Part shown: positions 57,411 to 64,000 of the stretch, in pieces | How positions within the stretch are numbered: position 1 is the first letter of the stretch | How the letters are laid out: the number at the start of each line of letters is the position of its first letter | Notes under the pieces: generated by a model | Databases searched by the model: none | The model's input: the letters and a program-made list of their open reading frames with translations, nothing else | What the model was told of the DNA's origin: nothing | NCBI GenBank assembly: GCA_009760855.2 | Contig: WPIO01000007.1 | Coordinates: 3,600,001-3,664,000, forward strand | Length of the DNA: 64,000 nt | Direction of reading: 5' to 3' | Origin: Cristatella mucedo | Taxonomy: Eukaryota; Bryozoa; Phylactolaemata; Cristatellidae | Translations under genes and position numbers: made by a program

Positions 57411-57954
57411 AATACTTCATTTCAGTTTAGGATCTGCGGAGCAAAAGCTTCATTTCACGACAGACTTCACAAGCACACAAAGGGTTGTTCAAATGGATGG
57501 AGTAAATGCGGGAGCACACTGACTGAAGGCACCACCCCTAAGGATTTCAAATATGGGTGCAACTAAGCAAACGGAGTGACAGGAGCAAAGAGTGGTACGA
57601 TGCAAAAGTCCAATGAGGAAGCGTTTCCCATAGGTTGACCGGAGCATGATTTTTATCACTGTTATTTAATTACGTATTCAGACGCTGTGATCATTATTTT
57701 TCAGTGGAACGGATAAAAATGAGGAGAATGTGGCAGACGGTATAAACTGCAGTCTGCAAGGCGTTGAGTCATTGCGGCTGCGCCTTTTCGCAGGTATACC
57801 CTTAGATGCATTAGATGCATGGTCTTTAGTTCTGGTCTTTAGTTTAGGTCTTCAGTTCTTGGTTCTCCTTAGATGCATGGTCTTTCACTTTTAAATTAAA
57901 TATCGTGTACCCACAATTTTGGGTGATTTTTCTAAGCGCATAACAATAAAAAAT
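57411..57954. other. unassigned spacer
   Basis: A short tandem of GGTCTTTAGTT-like phrases with TTAGATGCATGG lies near 57800-57875. Nothing else is supported. Confidence 0.3.
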
Positions 57955-59560
57955 GTTTGCATAGCACCCTAAGAGAACTAAATCACTTTCTAGGCACTTT
58001 GCGTATGCTATTTGGGAAGCACGTGAATTGCTTAGTGATAACACGCAAAGTGTCAGAGTACTTATACGCATAAAGAACAATTGAAAAAGACAATAAATTC
58101 TGTAAGGAATGTGTGAGTTTTCAGCTTCAACCTTGATGTCGTTAAGTTAGGATGTGTCGCGATGTCATTAGGGAGTGAGTTTCAGGCTGTGGGAACATAT
58201 GAAGTTATGGCGCGGTCCCGAAAGGATGGTTAAAGGCACATATAAACGACTTGAGTCAAGAGAGCTGGAGGTACGATGCTTGATTACGTACACTCCGGGT
58301 AGGTATTCCAGAGCAAGAAATGTAGAGACCTAAAAGTGAGGGAGAGAACTTAAAGTCAATATCCTACTTGATAAGGATCAGGGTAAGGTAGGTGAGACGT
58401 TGTGCTATATGGGAGTCGCCATGCCACGTTCACGACAAACTACGACAGCTGCTAGTGTTGCACCAACTGTAAGCTTCTTTATGCACAGGCAGGAAAACCT
58501 GCGAGTAGTGAATTATAAAAGTTAGAACCAGATACCACGAATGCATAGACCAGCTTAATACGGTATCCTTGTCTAAGAAGGCCCGAATTATTTTAAAGAT
58601 AGGCAGACTTGACAGTGAAGCTGATATAGTTAACTAGTAAATCAATTTTAAAAGGACAAACAGATTGCGTTCAGAAGATATAGGAGGTAGACAGGCAGCA
58701 CCCATTTTGACGGACAGGTTTTCCTATTTCTGAGTAATCCTCTGTTTGCCCATAACTGATAAGTTGGCTTTATCGTCATTATATTTGAGAAAGCTTGATG
58801 CCGTCCTTAAAGTGTTCATTTCAGCAATATATGCTGTAAGAGAGTTGGGGGAGTTCGACGTGTTGAAAGGCAGGGATCCATCAAAGATGAGATACCATGT
58901 GTGTGTTTCATTTGCATAAAGATGAAAGCCTCGATGTCGTTAGGCGATTGCATCTGTAAGAGGAAAAATATAGATAGTGAAAAGAAATGGACCGGGGGTC
59001 AATCATACTCTAAAGGCTCCCGGATGACATTTGCCCTTTGATATCAATACTCTGAATTATTCGACTGAGATATGACCTAGACAATTGCAGTTCAGAGAAG
59101 GTCGTTGTGGACATGTAGTTCTTTTAGGATGCGATCCAAATGTCTCAGTATCATCCTTATTATAAAACTGCTATATTCTGAGGAGTGATTTGCTCTAAAC
59201 CCTAATTGGAACTTACTGTCAAGGCTTAAGTTTTGTTATAAGATCTGGTCTGCCCATCACATTGCAGTGTCTGATAGGAATGGCATTAGGGGGAGTAGGC
59301 AGAAGTTGCCAAATTTTTCCTGGTTTATTGTTGCCTTCTTAATGAATGGCCTAACAACAGCCTTTTTGAATAATCAGGGGCAAGACCGGAGGCTGAGGAC
59401 ATAGCTATTACGCTAATTATGCAGGAAATCTATGCACTCAGAAATAGAACATTAGGCAAGAGGTCATGAGGTCTAGGAGTCTTCTTAGACTAGGAGATGA
59501 GCTTCAAGATGAGGACACTAGTGGCAGGCTAGAAAGTATATTTTGAAGTCTGGTGGGATG
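57955..59560 (-). mobile_element. LINE-B decayed RT copy
   Basis: On the minus strand the order is that of the RT and 3' end: a catalytic-box relic GFHLYANETHTWY (YADD changed to YANE) near 58915, then the C-terminal region and the tail complementing TTTGCATAGCACCCTAAGAG at 57955. Upstream RT sequence reaches about 59560. Stops throughout. Confidence 0.75.
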
Positions 59561-59593
59561 CTACCCTGTAAAGGACTCGGTGATCACGCCGAG

Positions 59594-59745
59594 GTGGTTT
59601 GGCCCAGTGGTTTAAGTGCTCGCCTTTACCGACCGATGTCAAGGTGAATGTATTGTATGACCGTGGTGGTGGGCTTGACCTTCTTGGCATACGTGAAGCG
59701 CCTGAATAGAGCTTAAATTCTCTTTGGGCACTAAACACTGGAATT
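59594..59745 (+). mobile_element. SINE-A copy 6 (tRNA-derived)
   Basis: The head GGTTTGGCCCAGTGGTTTAA then GTGCTCGCC, a weak B box (TGGGCTTGACCTTC) and the tail GCGCCTGAATAGAGCTTAAA then TTCTCTTTGGGCACTA are present. More diverged than copies 3 and 5. Confidence 0.78.
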
Positions 59746-59859
59746 GTATTAATTTATTTATCTTGTTGGAAAAGAAACTGGAAAAATGGCCTTCTGACTA
59801 CATGAATCGATAGGTCCTTCGGATGAAAATACGCAGGAGAACTACATCTTTACCCGGAG

Positions 59860-61230
59860 GCTTTATAACAAGCAGCAAGAGAATCAATAGCCAAAGGCTA
59901 ATGACATGCACAGCATCATGTTTAGAAAAACATACATAAGCATACAAGTGTCACGCTTAGGCCAGCAACAATAGCACACAAATTGACACTCAGGCTACCG
60001 ATTAGTAGGACCTCTGTTAGTAGCATGCACTAATCATGCACAGGTATGCACCCAAAGCAGACAGATACAAAAATGATAAGTTCAGAGGGGTGAAGTGAAA
60101 GCGAAACTGAACAGGCGCATCTTTAGCTGGGACTAAATTATATAAAGTCAATGCTGGTGAAGTCGGAAGCAAGTTCCAGACTGTCTTTGGAGCTCACTTC
60201 CACAAATGTTATGCCACGACATCTTTTCTTCTACTGCTGCCTGTAGCATATGTTGTGTAGCTGCTTATCTTGTCTAGCTGCTTTTCTCGTCCTTAGCTGC
60301 TATTTCCACGCTAATCACTTCCTCGGCTGCTCTGATCACTGCCTCAGCTCTGATTCTCACTTTCTCTTTGTTGCATGAGATGACGTTTGTTGGCTATCGC
60401 ATGCATACCGAAAGCCGCTTAGGCTTTGAGTGAACTATAGAAAACTCTCCTGCGTAACACCCACTTAGTCCTTTTGATTTTGTGGAGTTTCAGACGTAAA
60501 TACATTACATCACGAACCGAAATCCAGATATCCCAATATTGTTTTCAGCGATAACATTGGGCCAGAGGGAAAGTGTAGACAGTGAACAGAAAGAAAGAAA
60601 CCCTGGGGTACACCTTACTTTAAGGGCTCCCGTATGACTAACCGCCATATTCATCTACAGTCTGACATCTCTCACTAAGAATGGACCTAAAACTATTTTG
60701 CATTGTGCCAGTGATAGATACCTACGAGTGTTGAGAAGTGCTCTAAAAGGATCTTGTGGTAAATCGTGTGTAGTGCAGTTGAGAGATCTGTGAGCTACCA
60801 AAGAGAGCCTGCTGTGATGAGAACTGTTCAGAAAATCACTTCTACCCCGAAGCAGAGCAATTTCTGGGGCATGATAGCTCCAAATCCCGATTTGAACTTG
60901 TAACTAAGATCTGATGAACAGATGTACTCGTTTACCTACAGAGGGTCACTAAACGCATAAGTGTCTAAGATTATAATGGTAGAACGCAATTCAGGACAAA
61001 ATTTACTTGGGCTCTCAAGATCTTGGGTTGGCTCTTTAAAGATTGACCTGAAAGCAGCTGTCTTAGAGGGGCAGGGACTTCACCGGAAACGAGCTACACA
61101 TTTACGATATTTGTTATATTGGGCATCAGCAGGTTTACGCATCTTATAAGGAAAACTGTTGGGACAGGGTGAAGAAGACTAGTAGTCTTTTTAGCGTGGA
61201 AAAAATGTACCATGAGTTCACTGGAGACAG
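59860..61230 (-). mobile_element. LINE-B decayed copy interrupted by U1
   Basis: The 3' UTR lies at 59860-60190. RT sequence at 60510-61230 includes DLSTALHTIYHKILLEHF, matching [20 protein letters not shown]1 repeat occupies 60205-60505 in place of the missing C-terminal half. Confidence 0.7.
60205..60505 (+). repeat. U1 dispersed repeat, copy g (long)
   Basis: It begins near CACAAATGTTATGCCACGAC and includes CTCACTTTCTCTTTGTTGCA, CGTTTGTTGGCTATCGCATG, ACCGAAAGCCGCTTAGGCTT and TTTTGTGGAGTTTCAGACGT, ending at ACATTACATCA. Confidence 0.7.
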
Positions 61231-61245
61231 GCTTTTGAAAAATAA

Positions 61246-61330
61246 TATGCATGCATGCATGCATGTACGTATGTGAGCATTCTTACACGCACGCATAAAT
61301 GCATGCATACATGTATGTGTTTAGGCATTA
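61246..61330 (+). repeat. (ATGC)n-like simple repeat
   Basis: ATGCATGCATGCATGCATGT is followed by related TGTATG phrases. Confidence 0.7.
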
Positions 61331-61919
61331 CATGTATGTACTTCTGCCTGCAACGTATAAAACTACAAACGATAAGTGTGCTTAATTCTGGAGAATACAT
61401 TCCTTAATGCCCCTTATTAGCAATTCAAATTTTCACAAAACGGTCACGATAGAGCTTCAAGTCACAGAAATTGCATATTATTTCATCCATATGAAATGCT
61501 GCATGGTTTGAGGCATAAGTATTCGCAAATACTTTCACTTAAGAATTTAGAGCTAGATCGCCAGTAGCCTGGGGCAAAGCCTATGAGGGATTTAGCATTT
61601 CTTAGACGGTTCATCACAATATGTAAAATTGTATATGATAAGTGGTGACTCCATTATTATTATTCCGTCAATCGTATCACTGCACCGCACTGACTGAAGT
61701 AGAGAACTCACACTACAACACACTTGGTGTGCGGACTCCACGTCCGGTCAGAACTAGGTAGTAAACACAGCGCTCGTAACTGTACTAGTCTCAGCTGACG
61801 CGAGCCGAATACTGGTGACGTCTGAACCTTGTAGCACGGCTTGTGACGAAGAGCGCTCATAACTTAACGTATCAAGTCCGTATCCATAATTTGGACTAGT
61901 ATATTTGGCAGCAGCGGAC
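61331..61919. other. unassigned spacer
   Basis: No recognised element. Confidence 0.3.
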
Positions 61920-63885
61920 GATTACTGATGATCCTTGTGATGATCTAGCCGATCGCTTCTCTCGATTCTTTGTGCAGAAGATAGACAAGATCAGGGAATC
62001 CATCCCTGCGATGATAACATCCCTACTAGAATGCTGATCCCCGATTCCAGACTGCACCTCAATGTCTGCATATAAGCAGGTCACTAGTGACCTAGTCCTG
62101 AATTTCGTATCCCAATCAAAGAAGACAACAAGTCCTCTGGACCCTATTCCCACTGTCCTGCTCCTACGTTGCATTGATCTGCTGCTGCCGTGCATAACCA
62201 ACATCATAATTATGTCATTAGCCCCAGGTCATGTCCCAGAACCTTTCAAAAAAGCTGTAGTCAAGCCACTTCTCAAAAAAGCTACACTAGACCAAGAGAA
62301 CTTTAGCAACTACCGCCCAGTCTCCCTTCTACCATTCCTGTCAAAGACACTGGAACGGGTCGTGGCAGACCAGCTGAACTCGTATATCGAAACCTCACAC
62401 CTTGCTAGTAAGTTCCAGTCTGGCTTTAGAGCTAATCACTCCACAGAGTCAGCATTGCTTAGGGTATACAACGACCTACTTAGGAATGCAGACATGGGTA
62501 GAGTGTCTCTGCTTGTTTTGCTCGATCTTTCGGCAGCTTTTGACACCATCGATCACAAAGTTCTTCTAGAGCGCCTCTCATCTCGCCTGGGCATCACTGG
62601 CCCTGCTCTGCAGTGGTTCAGGTCCTATCTCAGTGGGAGACTCCGGAGTATTGACGTGAATGGACAGAGATCATCTGAAGTACCTCTGAAATATGGAGTA
62701 CCTCAGGGCTCCGTGCTAGGTCCGGTTCTTTTCACGGTTTATACTCCCCCTCTTGCTGATGTGATTGCCAAGCACAATCTAGGCTTTCACTTCTATGCGG
62801 ATGACACTCAGTTGTACCTTTGCTTTGATCCCTCCCAGCCTTCGAGCACCTCAAATTCTCTCAACTCACTTGCTGCATGCATTGATGACATCCGCACATG
62901 GATGGCTAAAACTAAACGATGATAAAACTAACTTACTAGTTATGGGCAAACCCAGTGTTATTCAGAAATTGAAAAGGCTGACGCTCAAAATTGGCTCTGC
63001 CAGCATATCTCAAGTTGAATCAGCTCAAAATCTAGGTGTCATATTCCAAAGCGACCTCTCGTTAGACGATCATATCAGCTCCACAGTCAAATCTGCCTAT
63101 TTTCAGCTTCATAACATTGCTAAAATTCGGGCTTGTTTAGATAAGGATACCACGTCCAAGTTGGTCCATGCATTCGTGACATCTCGTCTCGACTTCTGCA
63201 ACTCACTGCTTACTGGCCTACCAGCATGTGCCATCAGGCGATTGCAGCTGGTGCAAAATTCCGCAGCTAGGCTAGTCTGTCGTGAGCGTCGCAGTTGCCA
63301 CATTACTGCACTTCTCGCCGACCTGCACTGGCTACCAGTCAAGCAACGGATTGACTTCAAGGTTTTGTCGCTCACTTTTATGTCCCTTCATTCTATTGCT
63401 CCAGCCTATCTGTCAGATATACTACCCCATCAGGCCAAGCATCGTACTACCCGCTTTTCGGAATCCAACAGTCTATAAATACCTCATAAAAACCTTAAAT
63501 CCTTTGGAGACCGTGCATTTAGTTCGTATGCTCCCAAAGCCTGGAACTCCCTCCCGACCTGCGTCAGAACATCCCTTGACCTGACCACATTTAAAAAGAA
63601 CTTAAAAACACATTTACTTAGGACAGCCTTTAGTGGGTCCCTGTGATTCGTCCTTCATTTGCTTGTTCGTGCTGAGACTGTGCATGCTGCCACTAACCAC
63701 ATTTGCACGCTGACCCTGTGCATGGCACCCCTATCCATGTTTTTTCATTTTGTTTGTTTATCAAGCATGATTTTACTCACCATTCAATTGCATTTCCCTT
63801 TGCAGAAAATGTAAAGTGCCTAGAGAGAGATTGAGTTATCTGAGGGCGCTTTATCAAGTGCATTATTATTATATTATTATTATTA
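61920..63885 (+). mobile_element. LINE-A, 5'-truncated copy with full RT motifs
   Basis: Starting at the linker (equivalent to PCDDLADRFSRFFVQKIDKI), the copy holds [73 protein letters not shown] and the catalytic FHFYADDTQLYLC. An 11-bp deletion near 62907 then shifts the frame, and the remainder is read at 62795-63478 up to a stop after SESNSL. The 3' UTR and the terminal GGGCGCTTTATCAAGTGCAT then ATT repeats end at about 63885. Nearly identical to the copies at 29 and 51 kb. Confidence 0.92.
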
Positions 63886-64000
63886 CAGGCATTTAACGGC
63901 GGCCATGACGTACATCAAAAACTCTGCGGACTTAACCTCAAACCAGCTCCAATGCCAACGCTGAGTCTGGAATCCCAACTGCCACCCTATCTCAGGGACC
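63886..64000. other. window end, unassigned
   Basis: The last 115 bp after the LINE-A tail has no recognised feature. Confidence 0.3.

Overview
This window is repeat-rich animal nuclear DNA, not a prokaryotic or organellar sequence. It contains a spliced host gene with GT-AG introns and many degenerate non-LTR retrotransposons. It also has tRNA-derived SINEs, cut-and-paste transposon relics with target-site duplications, and long dinucleotide microsatellites. CpG is abundant, which argues against a vertebrate. A cilium-related gene and L2-like LINEs fit an invertebrate metazoan, perhaps a lophotrochozoan such as a mollusc, but the species cannot be fixed from sequence alone.

The one host gene I can assemble is on the minus strand, from about 56.2 kb down to 27.15 kb. 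I identify it as CATIP (ciliogenesis-associated TTC17-interacting protein, C2orf62-like). Eight coding exons join in consistent phase and give about 341 residues: 55918-56159, 47162-47248, 46942-47002, 42703-42806, 38747-38871, 38497-38573, 31960-32048 and 27154-27393. The extreme N-terminus is not found. The introns are packed with LINEs, SINEs and DNA transposons, so roughly 1 kb of coding sequence occupies 29 kb. One intron appears to be of GC-AG type.

Transposable elements fill most of the rest. LINE-A is a CR1/L2-group element with an APE-type endonuclease, a reverse transcriptase and an (ATT)n tail. It has long copies at 5.8-7.85 (minus), 16.9-17.9, 29.1-30.8, 51.4-54.5 and 61.9-63.9 kb, plus several 3' stubs. 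LINE-B is a related but older family, mostly on the minus strand, at 20-24.5, 27.6-28.65, 39.9-41.6, 58-59.5 and 59.9-61.2 kb. A different LINE, with an R2/NeSL/Hero-type C-terminal restriction-like endonuclease, lies at 11.3-13.2 kb (minus). Two tRNA-derived SINE families are present. SINE-A shares its 3' tail with the LINEs; SINE-B has a separate tail. DNA transposons include a 185-bp SPIN-like hAT element with a perfect 8-bp duplication, two Tigger-like elements, another TA-flanked TIR element, and an unusual 789-bp element with perfect palindromes next to its TIRs. A short dispersed repeat (called U1 here) occurs at least seven times and matches no class I recognise.

Region by region, 0-14 kb alternates LINE relics with three CpG-dense blocks (0.69-1.77, 4.56-5.72 and 8.56-10.35 kb) that may be regulatory but show no recognisable protein. 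The interval 14-27 kb holds microsatellites, SINEs, LINE relics and transposons. The interval 27-56 kb is the CATIP gene with its repeat-filled introns and a fourth CpG-dense block at 33.3-34.7 kb. The interval 56-64 kb is LINE and SINE sequence. No CRISPR array, operon, rRNA gene or convincing functional tRNA gene was seen.
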